A stretch of DNA of 64,000 nucleotides from Parerythrobacter_A sp963799315. Lineage in GTDB: Bacteria > Pseudomonadota > Alphaproteobacteria > Sphingomonadales > Sphingomonadaceae. The notes under the pieces are model-generated. The model made no database searches, was not told the origin of the DNA, and saw only the letters and a list, made by a program, of their open reading frames with translations. The translations under genes and the position numbers were made by a program. The first letter of the stretch is position 1. Every line of letters begins with the position of its first letter. Below, piece by piece: positions 1-8,597 of the stretch. The stretch lies in NCBI GenBank assembly GCA_963799315.1, contig CAWCWP010000001.1, positions 1,426,001 through 1,490,000 of the forward strand, in the 5' to 3' direction.

Positions 1-352
1 CCCGCGCCCGACGCCCACAGGTTGGCGGACACGGTGCATTCGTAGCGCGGCACGAAGCCTTCGAGGATGTGGCTGGCCGCCGTGGTCTGCACCCCGTTGG
101 TGCAGAACAGGTCTTTCATGCCGATGGGCACGCCCGCCATCGGGCCAAGCGGTTTTGCCGGCGGCGCGCGCGGTGTCGGTCGCGTCGGCAGCGTCCAGCG
201 CGGCTTCGGGTGTGGTGACGATAAAGGCGTTGAGCGCGGAGGCATCGGCGACAGCGGCGTTGAAGCCTTCCGCCACTTCGCGCGCGGTGAAGTCGCCCTG
301 CGCCACGCCGTCGCGGATGCGCGGTCACGCCGAGGTCGGTGAGGTCGGTCAT
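1..352 (-). CDS. gatA: Glu/Asp-tRNA amidotransferase subunit A, 5' part (cut by window edge, two frame breaks)
   Basis: GatA is the amidase subunit of GatCAB, which converts Glu-tRNA(Gln) and Asp-tRNA(Asn) to Gln-tRNA and Asn-tRNA. The ATG is at 352-350 (MTDLTDLGVTA). The frame breaks near 319-321 (extra C) and near 153-156 (TTTT on plus where TTT fits). Removing both gives a continuous amidase N-terminus with the GVPIGMKDLFC segment, which carries the catalytic lysine of the Ser-cisSer-Lys triad. The Gly/Ser-rich amidase signature lies beyond the window. The gene follows gatC on the same strand with a 256-bp gap holding a palindromic repeat. Because gatA is normally essential here, the breaks look like sequence errors. 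Confidence 0.85.
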
Positions 353-466
353 GCGTGCGTTTCCCGGTGAAGGGCGGGACTTCCTGCCGATAGCGTGTCG
401 CCGGATTGGAGGAGGCCGTAGCCTGCGCTGCGGACCGGTGCGGCTAAGCTGGTCACGATACCCAAT

Positions 467-586
467 CCGTTCGTCCTGAGCTTGTCGAAGGACTGTCCTT
501 TCTTCTGGCAGGTGGAAGAGAAGGAAGTGCGACCCTTCGGAGTCGAAGACGGCGCGAAGCGCCACCGGCTCAGGGCGAACGGGGAG
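467..586. repeat. Palindromic intergenic repeat, family 1 (CTTCGACAAGCTCAG type), divergent copy
   Basis: The segment 467-492 contains GAGCTTGTCGAAGGAC after CGTTCGTCCT. Facing it at 530-584 is a degraded inverted partner starting CCCTTCG and ending GGCTCAGGGCGAACGG. The same core recurs at 32325-32433 and 32732-32803. It fills most of the gatC-gatA gap, so it is probably transcribed with that operon and could fold into a hairpin. Confidence 0.7.
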
Positions 587-608
587 AGTACCGGAGTTCT
601 CATACCCA

Positions 609-911
609 TTACTCGATCACCTTCGGCACGCCGAAGAACCCGTGTTCCGCAGCGGGGGCATTGGCGAGGATATCCTCGCGCCGGTCGCCGCCCGACAGCG
701 GGTCGGCGTTTACCGTGTCGGTGCGCAGGCGCAGGGTGTTGGGAATGACTGCCGCCATCGGCTCGACGCCGCTGGTATCGACTTCGCCAAGCTGTTCGAC
801 CCAGTCGAGAATGGCGTTCAGTTCGGGCACCATGCGTTCCAGCTCGGCATCGCCCATGTCGATGCGGGCAAGGCCGGCGATCTTGGCGACGGTGGCTTTG
901 TCGACGCTCAC
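609..911 (-). CDS. gatC: Asp/Glu-tRNA amidotransferase subunit C
   Basis: GatC is the small subunit that stabilises GatA-GatB in the transamidation complex. The 100-residue product begins with GTG at 911-909 (VSVDKATVAKIAGLARI) and contains the family pattern ILDWVEQLGEVDTSGVEPMA. The reading frame stays open upstream, but an AGGAGG six bases before the GTG fixes this start. It lies 10 bp after the FKBP gene and ahead of gatA on the same strand. The frame is intact. Confidence 0.93.
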   Translation of the reverse strand: MSVDKATVAKIAGLARIDMGDAELERMVPELNAILDWVEQLGEVDTSGVEPMAAVIPNTLRLRTDTVNADPLSGGDRREDILANAPAAEHGFFGVPKVIE

Positions 912-921
912 AGGCCGCCTC

Positions 922-1531
922 CTATTCGGCGACTGGCGCAGGCGGTGCAGGCATCGGCGTCGGTGGCCCGGCACCATCGGGAGCAACGCCGCCAGGTGCG
1001 CCACCCTGCTGACTCTGCATCATCTGCTGGAACGCCTGCATCCGGCGTTCGGCATCCTCGCGCGCCATGATATCGACCACCTCGACTTCGAAGGTCAGGT
1101 CGGCATTGGCGGGGATCGGCGCGCCTTCGGGCGGCTCGGCGCCATAGGCCTGGTCCGCCGGAATGCTGATGCGGTATGTGCCGCCCTTCTGCGTCTGCAA
1201 CAGGCCGTTGTAGAAACCGGGAATGACGGAGCCTTCTTCCAGCAGGAAAGGCGTGCCTTCGGGGAACAGGCCGGGCGGGAAGCCGCCGGGCTGGTGCTCG
1301 TCGAAGATGGTGCCGTCGTCCAGCTTGCCGACATATTTGGCGAACACTACATCGCCGTCCTGCGCCATCGGGCCGGACCCGGCGGTCAGGGTCGTCACGT
1401 CCAGCCCCTTGGGCATGCTCGCCCAGGCAAGGCCGCCCGCCACCAGCACCGCGAACAGGACGCCCAGCCACAAGCTTCGTCAGCGACCCCTTGGCAATCG
1501 GGCGCAGCGGAACGCGGGTCACTTCGGTCAT
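922..1531 (-). CDS. Membrane-anchored FKBP-type peptidyl-prolyl isomerase (one frame break)
   Basis: The product is about 202 residues. It has a short cytoplasmic start (MTEVTRVPLRP), one hydrophobic anchor (LWLGVLFAVLVAGGLAWA) and an FKBP domain with YVGKLDDGTIFD, the VIPGF motif and AYGAEPP. A Pro/Gly/Met-rich tail follows. FKBP enzymes catalyse proline cis-trans isomerisation; the anchor suggests action at the periplasmic face. The frame breaks near 1472 (extra A on plus); without it the anchor runs straight into the domain. It is the first gene of an FKBP-gatC-gatA run. Confidence 0.88.
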
Positions 1532-1686
1532 CGGGCGATCCTGAATATCTCGAATGGTTTCACAAGGCGAAAGGGGCACGATCCCCTGACCGCACCCCTT
1601 TGGCCGATGCTGCGATGCGGTTCAAGCGGGGCGAAGCAGCGAGGAACGATCCCAGCGTATCGGCGCTTACCGACCCCCAGCACTTG

Positions 1687-1805
1687 CCGATCCCCAGCGA
1701 AGGCTGGGGTCTCTTTCAATCAAGCACTGCGCTTTCGGCAGGAGGTCCCAGCCCTCGCTGGGATTCGGAGCTTGCCGCGGGGGATTCCCGCCTTCGCGGG
1801 AATGA
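1687..1805. repeat. Cluster of three GC-rich hairpin repeats
   Basis: Three short inverted repeats lie in a row: CCCCAGCGAAGGCTGGGG near 1690-1708, TCCCAGCCCTCGCTGGGA near 1745-1762, and TTCCCGCCTTCGCGGGAA near 1784-1801. They occupy much of the 303-bp space between rpsU and the FKBP gene (1532-1834), in which I see no gene. The second and third look like members of one family. They may terminate rpsU transcription, but no T-run follows, so they are called repeats. Confidence 0.65.
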
Positions 1806-1834
1806 CCTTGCCGGGTGCGCAGCACCCGACCGAG

Positions 1835-2041
1835 TCACTTGATACCGTCACGCTCCATGCGCTTGCGTTCCATCTTGCGGGCGCGGCGAACGGCGGCGGC
1901 CTTTTCGCGGGCGCGCTTTTCGCTGGGCTTTTCGTAATGGCGGCGCAGCTTCATTTCGCGATAGACGCCTTCGCGCTGCAGCTTCTTCTTGAGCGCGCGC
2001 AAGGCTTGATCGACATTGTTATCGCGAACCATGATCTGCAT
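1835..2041 (-). CDS. rpsU: 30S ribosomal protein S21
   Basis: This is a 68-residue, very basic protein (MQIMVRDNNVDQALRALKKK...) with the S21 pattern VDQALRALKKKLQREG and an Arg/Lys-rich tail. S21 binds the small subunit near the 3' end of 16S rRNA and helps translation initiation. The length is normal for alphaproteobacteria. It stands alone, with a palindrome cluster downstream and the divergent crcB operon upstream. Confidence 0.97.
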   Translation of the reverse strand: MQIMVRDNNVDQALRALKKKLQREGVYREMKLRRHYEKPSEKRAREKAAAVRRARKMERKRMERDGIK

Positions 2042-2244
2042 AAACTTCGGCTACCTGTTACAATCGGCAAGAGCCCGCAAAAGCGCGGGGATCACCGCCA
2101 TGTTGTCGTAAAAATGCGGCGAGTCCCGCAAGGAAACCCGCTATTCCAATGTGCTCCTTAGGCAATTGCCCGCGCTCGGGCAAGGAGAATTGACGGGCAA
2201 GCAGAAGCGGGGGGGGGCGAATCGAACGGTCCGCGCAATCCGGC

Positions 2245-2697
2245 GTGACGGGCGCGGCGAAGCGCGTTAGGGCGCTTGGCGTGTCAGCCCCCGCCCCTTC
2301 CCCCGCCACGCTTTCCGGCCTGGCCGCCACCGCGCATGTTGCGCTGGGCGGCGCGGTGGGTGCCGTCCTGCGCTATCATGTCGGGCTGGCGGTCGCGCGC
2401 ATTGCCGGGTCCGGCGGCTTTTACTGGGCCACGCTGGCGGTGAATGTCGCGGGGTCGCTGGCGATGGGCCTGCTGGCCGGATGGCTGGTGCGCAGCGGCG
2501 GTAACGAGCCGATGCGGCTGCTGCTGGGCGTCGGCCTGCTCGGCGGCTTCACTACTTTCTCCGCCTTCAGCCTCGAACTCGTGGCGCTGATCGAGCGCGG
2601 CGCATTCGCGCTGGCGGCGGGCTATGCGCTGCTGTCGCTGGTGGCGGGCGTCGCGGGCCTTTACCTTGGCCTCGTCGCAATGCGGGGCACCCCATGA
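2245..2697 (+). CDS. crcB: Fluoride ion channel CrcB/FluC
   Basis: Four hydrophobic segments and the family patterns ALGGAVGAVLRY, NVAGSLAMGLL and GGFTTFSAFSLE identify the dimeric Fluc channel that exports fluoride. The frame opens with GTG at 2245. A second GTG at 2281 would give a length closer to the usual 120-130 residues, so the start is uncertain. A run of nine G lies at 2209-2217 just upstream. I do not see the fluoride riboswitch consensus in 2042-2244. The stop overlaps the next start (ATGA at 2694). It leads a six-gene chain. Confidence 0.9.
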   Translation: MTGAAKRVRALGVSAPAPSPATLSGLAATAHVALGGAVGAVLRYHVGLAVARIAGSGGFYWATLAVNVAGSLAMGLLAGWLVRSGGNEPMRLLLGVGLLGGFTTFSAFSLELVALIERGAFALAAGYALLSLVAGVAGLYLGLVAMRGTP

Positions 2698-3887
2698 CCG
2701 ATAAACCCTCCGATACCGTCCGCCAGTTCACCGTCGGCGAGGACGATGACGGCATCCGTTTGGACCGCTGGTTCAAGCGCAACCTGCCGCAGATCGGCTT
2801 CGCCACCATCAGCCGCTGGGCGCGCACCGGTCAGGTCCGCGTCGATGGCGGACGCGCAAAGCTGGAGGATCGCCTCAGCACCGGGCAAGTGCTCCGCGTG
2901 CCGCCGGGCGGCGATGCGCCGCATAAGGCCCCGCGTGAAAAACGCGAATTGTCGCCGGAAGAAATCGCGGAGGCGCGCGCCATGCTGATTGCCGAGACGC
3001 CCGCCGCGCTGGTGTTCAACAAACCGCCCGGCCTCGCCACGCAGGGCGGTAGCAAGACGACACGTCATGTCGATGGCCTGCTCGATGCGTTCGTGGAAGG
3101 CGATGCGCCCCGCCCGCGCCTCGTCCACCGGCTGGACAAGGATACCAGCGGCGTGCTGCTGGTCGCCAAGACACCCGGCGCCGCTGCGGCGTTTTCCAAG
3201 CGATTCGCGGGCCGGTCCGCCAAGAAGATATACTGGGCGCTGGTGGTCGGCGTGCCCGATGTGCGCGAAGGCACCATCGACGCGCCGCTGGCCAAGCAAC
3301 CGGGCAGCCGGGGCGAGAAAATGCATGTCGATATGGAAGGAGGCGCGACCGCCCGCACCCGCTATCGCGTCGTCGAAACCGCCGCCAAGGCCGCCTGCTG
3401 GATCGAACTCGAGCCGTTGACAGGCCGCACGCACCAGCTGCGCGTGCATATGGCGGCCATCGGACACCCCATCGTGGGCGACGGCAAATATGGCGGGCAG
3501 GAGGCCATGCTGACCGGTGCGCTGAGCCGCAAGATGCACTTACATGCGCGCCGCCTCATTATCGAACAGCCCAAGGCACCGGGCGGCGGGCTGGGCAAGC
3601 TGGACGTCACCGCCGACCTGCCCGAACATTTCGCAGCCAGCATGGAACAGCTTGGTTTTGACACCAACCGCAGCGACGCTTCGCCTGAGAAAGGCCCGCC
3701 CGAACGCACGCGCGGCGAGAAGAAGCAGGCTGCGCGCCAACACGCCAAGCAGTATCGCAAGGCGCAAAGCAGCACCCGGCGCGGCGGCACCAGTGCAGCC
3801 AAGCGCGAGCGGGCAAAGGGCGGCAAAGCGAGAGGCAAGCCCCAAGGTGGGCCTAAAAGCGGGCCACCACGCGGTCGCAAGCGGTAA
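2694..3887 (+). CDS. RluA-family 23S rRNA pseudouridine synthase with basic C-terminal tail
   Basis: The 397-residue protein has an N-terminal S4-like domain (DDDGIRLDRWFKRNLPQ, roughly 15-75) and an RluA catalytic domain with the HRLDKDTSG motif near residue 145, whose Asp is the catalytic residue. GRTHQLRVHMAAIGHPI follows. It is nearest RluC-type enzymes, which isomerise uridines in 23S rRNA, but the target cannot be read here. About 75 C-terminal residues are Lys/Arg/Gly-rich and probably disordered, a likely RNA-binding extension. It overlaps crcB and the next gene. Confidence 0.88.
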   Translation: MTDKPSDTVRQFTVGEDDDGIRLDRWFKRNLPQIGFATISRWARTGQVRVDGGRAKLEDRLSTGQVLRVPPGGDAPHKAPREKRELSPEEIAEARAMLIAETPAALVFNKPPGLATQGGSKTTRHVDGLLDAFVEGDAPRPRLVHRLDKDTSGVLLVAKTPGAAAAFSKRFAGRSAKKIYWALVVGVPDVREGTIDAPLAKQPGSRGEKMHVDMEGGATARTRYRVVETAAKAACWIELEPLTGRTHQLRVHMAAIGHPIVGDGKYGGQEAMLTGALSRKMHLHARRLIIEQPKAPGGGLGKLDVTADLPEHFAASMEQLGFDTNRSDASPEKGPPERTRGEKKQAARQHAKQYRKAQSSTRRGGTSAAKRERAKGGKARGKPQGGPKSGPPRGRKR

Positions 3888-4489
3888 TGCATCCAACGGC
3901 TGCGTTTCGCGATGACCCGCTGCACGTCCAGCGCGCGCTGGTGGCAGAGGTCGGGTTCGCGCAGGTGTTTGCGCAGACCAATACCGGGCCGCATGTCGCG
4001 CATACGCCGGTGGTTGCTGCCGGTGACGATACGCTGCGCTTCCACCTCGCGCGCTCGAATGCGCTGGCGGATGCGGACGGGTTGCATGCGGTAGTCACGC
4101 TGACCGGACCGGACGCCTATATCTCGCCGCGCTGGTATGCCGGATCGGGGCAGGTGCCGACGTGGAATTACACCGCAATCGAACTGGAAGGCACTTTGCG
4201 TCGCTTGCCCGCAAGCGCGCTCGAACCGCTGATGGCGCAGTTTGTAGCCAAGCACGAAGCGGCGGTGCGCGATGTGGATAATCCGTGGACAATGGCGGAA
4301 TTGCCGGACGTGCATAAACAGGCGCTGCTGCGCGGTATCGTCGGCTTCGAATTGCGGATCGGGGAACGGCGCGAAACGGTGAAGCTGTCGCAGAATAAAC
4401 CGACGGCGGACCGTTCGGCGCTGATCGCGGCGTTGGAACGACAGGGCGAGAACGCAATGGCGGACGCAATTCGCAGGACACTGACATGA
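3887..4489 (+). CDS. PaiB-family FMN-binding protein
   Basis: The 200-residue product matches the PaiB family (split-barrel flavin-binding fold, annotated as negative transcriptional regulators). Visible signs are the N-terminal region up to GPHVAHTPV, DAYISPRWY, VPTWNYTAIELEG, and KLSQNKPTADR near the C-terminus. PaiB of Bacillus represses sporulation and protease genes; in alphaproteobacteria the role is unknown and a flavin-linked enzyme is equally possible. Start and previous stop overlap by one base (TAATG), and its stop overlaps the next ATG, so it is translationally coupled. Confidence 0.85.
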   Translation: MHPTAAFRDDPLHVQRALVAEVGFAQVFAQTNTGPHVAHTPVVAAGDDTLRFHLARSNALADADGLHAVVTLTGPDAYISPRWYAGSGQVPTWNYTAIELEGTLRRLPASALEPLMAQFVAKHEAAVRDVDNPWTMAELPDVHKQALLRGIVGFELRIGERRETVKLSQNKPTADRSALIAALERQGENAMADAIRRTLT

Positions 4490-5136
4490 CCAAGCTGGCA
4501 GTGTTCGATTGCGACGGCACGCTGGTCGACGGGCAGGCGGCAATCTGTGCGGCGATGGAACAGGCTTTTACCGCCGCCGACGCCGCCCCGCCCCCGCGAA
4601 ATGCCATTCGTCGGATTGTCGGGCTCAGCTTGCCGCAAGCGGTCCGGCGTCTCGCCTCCGGCATAGGCGAAGCGGACTGCGCGGCCATTGTCGAGAATTA
4701 CCGGCACGCCTATCGCAGCACACGCGAAAGCGGCGCGCTGCACGAGCCGTTGTTCGACGGTATCGCCGCGCTGCTCGACGCCTTGCGCAGCGAAGGCTGG
4801 GTTCTGGCCGTCGCCACCGGCAAGTCCGACCGTGGCCTTGCCGCCTGCCTCGAGGCCAACGATATCGCGGACCTTTTCGCCAGCCTGCACACTGCGGACG
4901 GATACCCGTCGAAACCGTATCCCGCCATGCTGGAAGCCGCTTTGTTCGACGCCGGTGCCGCGCCGCAGCAGGCGGTAATGATCGGCGATACGACATTCGA
5001 CGTGGCGATGGCGCGCGCCGCCGGGGTACGGGCGCTTGGCGTGGCATGGGGCTATCATGCGCCGCACGAATTGCTGGCCGAGGGGGCGGAAGCGGTGGCC
5101 GGTAGCCCTGCCGAATTGCTGGAGATGCTGCGATGA
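4486..5136 (+). CDS. HAD-superfamily hydrolase, phosphoglycolate-phosphatase-like
   Basis: The 216-residue protein has HAD motif I FDCDGTLVDG (nucleophile Asp and acid/base Asp), motif II around AVATGKSDRGL, a Lys in GYPSKPYPAML, and motif IV MIGDTTFDVAMARAAG. The cap between motifs I and II places it with Gph/PGMB-like phosphatases. The likely substrate is a small phosphorylated metabolite such as 2-phosphoglycolate, but this is not fixed by sequence. It overlaps PaiB-like (ATGA at 4486) and the next small gene (ATGA at 5133). Confidence 0.88.
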   Translation: MTKLAVFDCDGTLVDGQAAICAAMEQAFTAADAAPPPRNAIRRIVGLSLPQAVRRLASGIGEADCAAIVENYRHAYRSTRESGALHEPLFDGIAALLDALRSEGWVLAVATGKSDRGLAACLEANDIADLFASLHTADGYPSKPYPAMLEAALFDAGAAPQQAVMIGDTTFDVAMARAAGVRALGVAWGYHAPHELLAEGAEAVAGSPAELLEMLR

Positions 5137-5371
5137 CCGAGCCTGCACCAACGACGAAGCGGAGGCAAAGGCCCGTTTCCTGCTGATCGCGGTCAACCGG
5201 CTGTTCGGTGCGGCGATGGTGGTGGTCGGCATCATGGGTGTGCGCGGCTATGTCGGCACGGCGGACTGGTTCTCCTACGCCCTGATCGCGGCTGGCGCGG
5301 TGGAGTTCTTCGTCATGCCGCGCATCCTCGCCCGCGCCTGGCGCACGCCGCCCTCCGACGACAGCCGATGA
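5133..5371 (+). CDS. Small two-helix membrane protein (one frame break)
   Basis: The ATG at 5133 overlaps the upstream stop. After seven codons the frame breaks near 5151: restoring one A (CCAAAC instead of CCAAC) continues into NDEAEAKARFLLIAVNRLFG. The rebuilt protein is about 79 residues with two hydrophobic helices (RLFGAAMVVVGIMGV and WFSYALIAAGAVEFFVM) and the tail RTPPSDDSR. I do not recognise a named family. Perfect chaining with both neighbours (ATGA on each side) argues it is a real gene. This is one of only two apparent base losses in the window. Confidence 0.72.
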
Positions 5372-6060
5372 AGCGGTTCTGTTCCGATGTGTCCGTCGGC
5401 CCGTGCGATGGCGGCTTCGCGGTGCATCTCGACGGGCGCGCGGTGAAAACGCAAGGCGGCGCGGCGCAAATCGTGCCGACTGCCGCGATCGCCGAGGCTC
5501 TGGCGGCGGAATGGCGCGCGCAAGGTGAGGACATCGACGCGGCGCTGTTCGTCAATCGCGACTTGGCCGATTACGCCATCGATATCGTGCACACCGACCG
5601 CGCGGCCGCCATCGCCACGCTGCTGGGCTTCGCGCAGACCGACACGCTCTGCTACCGCGCCGATCCCGGCAGCGCGCTGGCCCAGCGGCAGGACGAGATG
5701 TGGGAACCGCTGCTCGCCGCGCTCGAAAGCCGTCTCGGCATTGCCTTCGTGCGGGTTGCGGGCGTGCTGCCCCAGCCGCAGCACGACGCCACGCTGCATA
5801 CACTGGAAAACCACCTCGCAACTCTCGACGATTTCACATTGGCGGCGTTGCAAACGCTGGCGTCGCTGGCCGCATCGCTGACGGTCGGGCTAGCCGCGCT
5901 GGAACCTCGGGCAGACAGCACAGCCCTGTTCGACGCGGCGAATCTGGAGGAAGACTGGCAGGCGGAATTATGGGGTGCCGACGCCGAAGCAAAGGCGGTG
6001 CGCGCCTTGCGGGTGGAAAGCTTCGGCAAGGCCGCAGACTTCGCGCGCCTGCTCGCCTGA
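5368..6060 (+). CDS. ATP12-family F1-ATPase assembly chaperone
   Basis: The 230-residue protein matches ATP12, which in mitochondria holds the F1 alpha subunit before hexamer assembly; alphaproteobacterial copies are presumed to do the same. Diagnostic stretches are VHLDGRAVKTQGG, IAEALAAEWRAQG, LGFAQTDTLCYRA, and the C-terminal LEEDWQAELWGAD. It is the last gene of the crcB-led chain and overlaps the previous stop. Its presence supports an alphaproteobacterial origin for the window. Confidence 0.93.
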   Translation: MKRFCSDVSVGPCDGGFAVHLDGRAVKTQGGAAQIVPTAAIAEALAAEWRAQGEDIDAALFVNRDLADYAIDIVHTDRAAAIATLLGFAQTDTLCYRADPGSALAQRQDEMWEPLLAALESRLGIAFVRVAGVLPQPQHDATLHTLENHLATLDDFTLAALQTLASLAASLTVGLAALEPRADSTALFDAANLEEDWQAELWGADAEAKAVRALRVESFGKAADFARLLA

Positions 6061-6078
6061 CGATCTGTTGCTGGCGCG

Positions 6079-6678
6079 TTACTGCACCCAGGCGGCGACT
6101 TCGACGGCAACCTCGTTCGCGGCATTGTTCAGCGCCGAGCCGACCGGTCCGGCCAGCGCAGGCACGCCGGTCACGGTACGCTCGAACCGGCGCGTTTCGA
6201 TCGCGCCGCCATCGCCGTTCTCACGCTGGGCATCGAACTGCACGACCACCGCGCCGGCCTGCGCATCGTAGCCGAACCGGCGCAGATTGCCGCGCAGGCG
6301 GGATTGCGCCAGCACCGTCGGGTCTTCGCCTTCCACCACCATGCGGCCATTGCGCGCGGTGACGGTTTCCATCAGCAGGTTCTTGAACAGGCGGGCTGGC
6401 TTTTCCACCCACACCGCATCGGCCAGATAGGCAACCGTGGTTGCATCCACCTGCACCGGCACCCGCGTCACATTGATCCGTTGCGACACGACGGGTTCGT
6501 AGATTGCCAGCGCCGTTGCGGCAGTGCCGCTATTCGTTGCGCCCGCTGCCACGGTTTCCTGCGCGGTCAGCGTCAGCAGGCTGGGCGGTGCTTCGGGACC
6601 GAAGCTGACGCAGGCTGATAGAGCCAGCGAGGCACTAGCAAGGGCCAGGGCGCGCACGGGGTTTGCTATCGACATCAT
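6079..6678 (-). CDS. ABC-transport auxiliary lipoprotein of the Mla-type lipid transport operon
   Basis: The 199-residue product starts with a lipoprotein signal peptide ending in the lipobox LSAC. The remainder fits the ABC-type transport auxiliary component family (PqiC-like): VSQRINVTRVPVQVD, YLADAVWVEKPARLFKNLL, RLRGNLRRFGYDAQ. It probably sits at the outer membrane and works with the MlaD-like protein next door to move phospholipid between membranes. Two ATGs stand in tandem at 6678 and 6675. The gene begins 8 bp after mlaD and ends convergent with ATP12, with only 18 bp between. Confidence 0.86.
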   Translation of the reverse strand: MMSIANPVRALALASASLALSACVSFGPEAPPSLLTLTAQETVAAGATNSGTAATALAIYEPVVSQRINVTRVPVQVDATTVAYLADAVWVEKPARLFKNLLMETVTARNGRMVVEGEDPTVLAQSRLRGNLRRFGYDAQAGAVVVQFDAQRENGDGGAIETRRFERTVTGVPALAGPVGSALNNAANEVAVEVAAWVQ

Positions 6679-6686
6679 GGCACCCT

Positions 6687-7654
6687 TCAGTTCTTCGGAT
6701 CGTATTCAGGCAATGGCGGCGCGCCGATCAGCGAGGTCGCGCCTTCGTTTTCGAGCCGCTCGGTAATGTTGCGCAGCGCCTTGCTGGTGCGTGCGCAGGT
6801 CCTGCAGCGTCGCTTCGGCAGCGGGCAGCGTGGAATTGGCGAGCTGGTCCGTCACTTGCGTGGTGGCCGGGCGCAGTTCGTCCAGCGTCGTCGCCAGCGC
6901 AGCCGCCGCCTTGTTGGCGGACGCCAGCGTGCCGCGCAGTTCGCCCGCCAGCGCGGTGCCTTCCTGATTGATGACAACATCGGTGCTGCGCGTCACCTGC
7001 TCGAATGCGTTCAGCGCGCCGCTCGCTTCCTTCAGGGTCAGCTGCAATTCGGCCAGTGTGCCCTCGATCTGCGGCGCAGCGGCGGCTGTCGCTTCGGTCA
7101 GCGCATTGGTATTGCGCAGGATGCCCGCAATCTCGCCCTGATTGTCTTCATCCAGCAACTGCGTAAATCGTTCGGTCAGCGTCGCCAGCCGTTCCAGCAG
7201 CAGCGGTGCATCTGGAAAGCAGCGCGTTCAGTCCGCCGTCCTTGGGCGGAATGACCGGCACGCCGGACGGGCAGCCGGTGGTCTCGCAGGTAATCGGTGG
7301 CGCGCCGTTGCGCGCGCCGTCCAGCAGGATGGTGGAAACGCCGGTGAACGATCCCTGGATCGTGGCGGTGGTGCCGACCAGGATCGGCACTTCGGGCTTC
7401 ACCGCGATGCGGACCTGCACGAAATCGGGGTCTTCGTCATACAGCTTGATTTCGCCGACCTGCCCAACCGGCACGCCTGCGAAAGACACTTGCGATCCGC
7501 GCGCCAGCCCGCTGACGGATTGCTGGAACAGGATGTCGTATTCCTTCTGTTCGCCCTTGCCCAGCTGCGCCAGCCAGACAATGCCGAGCGCGATTGCGGC
7601 CAGCAATGCCAGCGTCACGACCCCGACCCACAGATGATTTGCCCGCGTTTCCAT
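6687..7654 (-). CDS. mlaD: MlaD/MCE-domain substrate-binding protein (two frame breaks)
   Basis: After an N-terminal anchor (HLWVGVVTLALLAAIALGIVW) comes one MCE domain, with FQQSVSGLARGSQVSFAGV and VGQVGEIKLYDEDP. A long helical, coiled-coil-prone region follows (about residues 160-310), ending PLPEYDPKN. MCE proteins form periplasmic hexamers that carry lipid. The frame breaks near 7213 (extra T on plus) and near 6790 (extra C on plus); correcting both yields one continuous protein of about 322 residues. It lies 10 bp after mlaF. Confidence 0.86.
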
Positions 7655-7664
7655 AAGTATCGTC

Positions 7665-8597
7665 CTATGCGCCGCCGCGCTGTGTGCTGTCCAGCTTCGA
7701 AGCCGGAATGTTCGGATTCACGCCGCCATCGCCGCCAGCCCGGTCCTTGCTGTCCAGCGCAGCGCGGCCGCGCGGACCGTTGAAATATTCCTGGATCCAC
7801 GGATGCTCGGTTTCCAGCAATTCGGGGATGGTGCCGACCGCGATCACGCGCTTTTCGGCCAGCACCGCGACCCGGTCGCAAATGGCGTAAAGCGTGTCGA
7901 GATCGTGGGTGATGAGGAAGACGGTCAGGCCCAGCGTGTTCTTCAGCTCCGCCGTCGCCTCGTCGAACTTGGCCGCGCCGATGGGATCCAGCCCGGCGGT
8001 CGGTTCGTCGAGGAACAGCAGTTCGGGGTCGAGCGCCAGCGCGCGCGCCAGACCGGCGCGTTTCTTCATGCCGCCCGACAGCTCGCTGGGATATTTGTTT
8101 GCCGCCTCTTCGGGCAGGCCGGACAGGATCACCTTGTATCGGGCGATTTCGCGGCGCAGGCGCGGGCTGAGTTCAGGGTAGAATTGCTTGAGCGGCACTT
8201 CGACGTTCTCGCCAACCGTCAGCGTGCTGAACAGCGCGCCGCCCTGGAACAGCACGCCCCAGCGGTTGCGCACGCCGATCTCGGCATCGGGTTCGGCGCT
8301 GGTGATGGATTTGCCGAAGACACGGATGTCGCCCTCGGCGGGTTGCTGCAAGCCGATGATGGAGCGCATCAGCACCGATTTTCCGGTGCCCGATCCGCCG
8401 ACCACGCCCACGATCTCGCGCCGCCTGATCTTCAGGTCCAGATTGTCATGCACCACCTGTTCGCCGAACTGGTTGCGCAGGCCTTCGATGACGATGGGGT
8501 ATTGCCCGCGAAACCGCTCGTGCCGTTCGGGATGGCGGTCGTAATCCTCGTTCACGAATTGCGTCGTGGGTTCGGTGTCATGGGACTCAGCCATCAT
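7665..8597 (-). CDS. mlaF: MlaF-type ABC transporter ATPase
   Basis: The 310-residue ATPase shows Walker A GGSGTGKS, the signature LSGGMKKRAGLARAL, Walker B LLFLDEPTAGLDP and the switch His in LITHDL. The GGMKKR signature variant is characteristic of Mla/Ttg2 lipid transporters. An N-terminal extension of about 35 charged residues precedes the domain. Tandem ATGs lie at 8597 and 8594; the first overlaps the mlaE stop as ATGA. It energises lipid movement through MlaE. Confidence 0.92.
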   Translation of the reverse strand: MMAESHDTEPTTQFVNEDYDRHPERHERFRGQYPIVIEGLRNQFGEQVVHDNLDLKIRRREIVGVVGGSGTGKSVLMRSIIGLQQPAEGDIRVFGKSITSAEPDAEIGVRNRWGVLFQGGALFSTLTVGENVEVPLKQFYPELSPRLRREIARYKVILSGLPEEAANKYPSELSGGMKKRAGLARALALDPELLFLDEPTAGLDPIGAAKFDEATAELKNTLGLTVFLITHDLDTLYAICDRVAVLAEKRVIAVGTIPELLETEHPWIQEYFNGPRGRAALDSKDRAGGDGGVNPNIPASKLDSTQRGGA

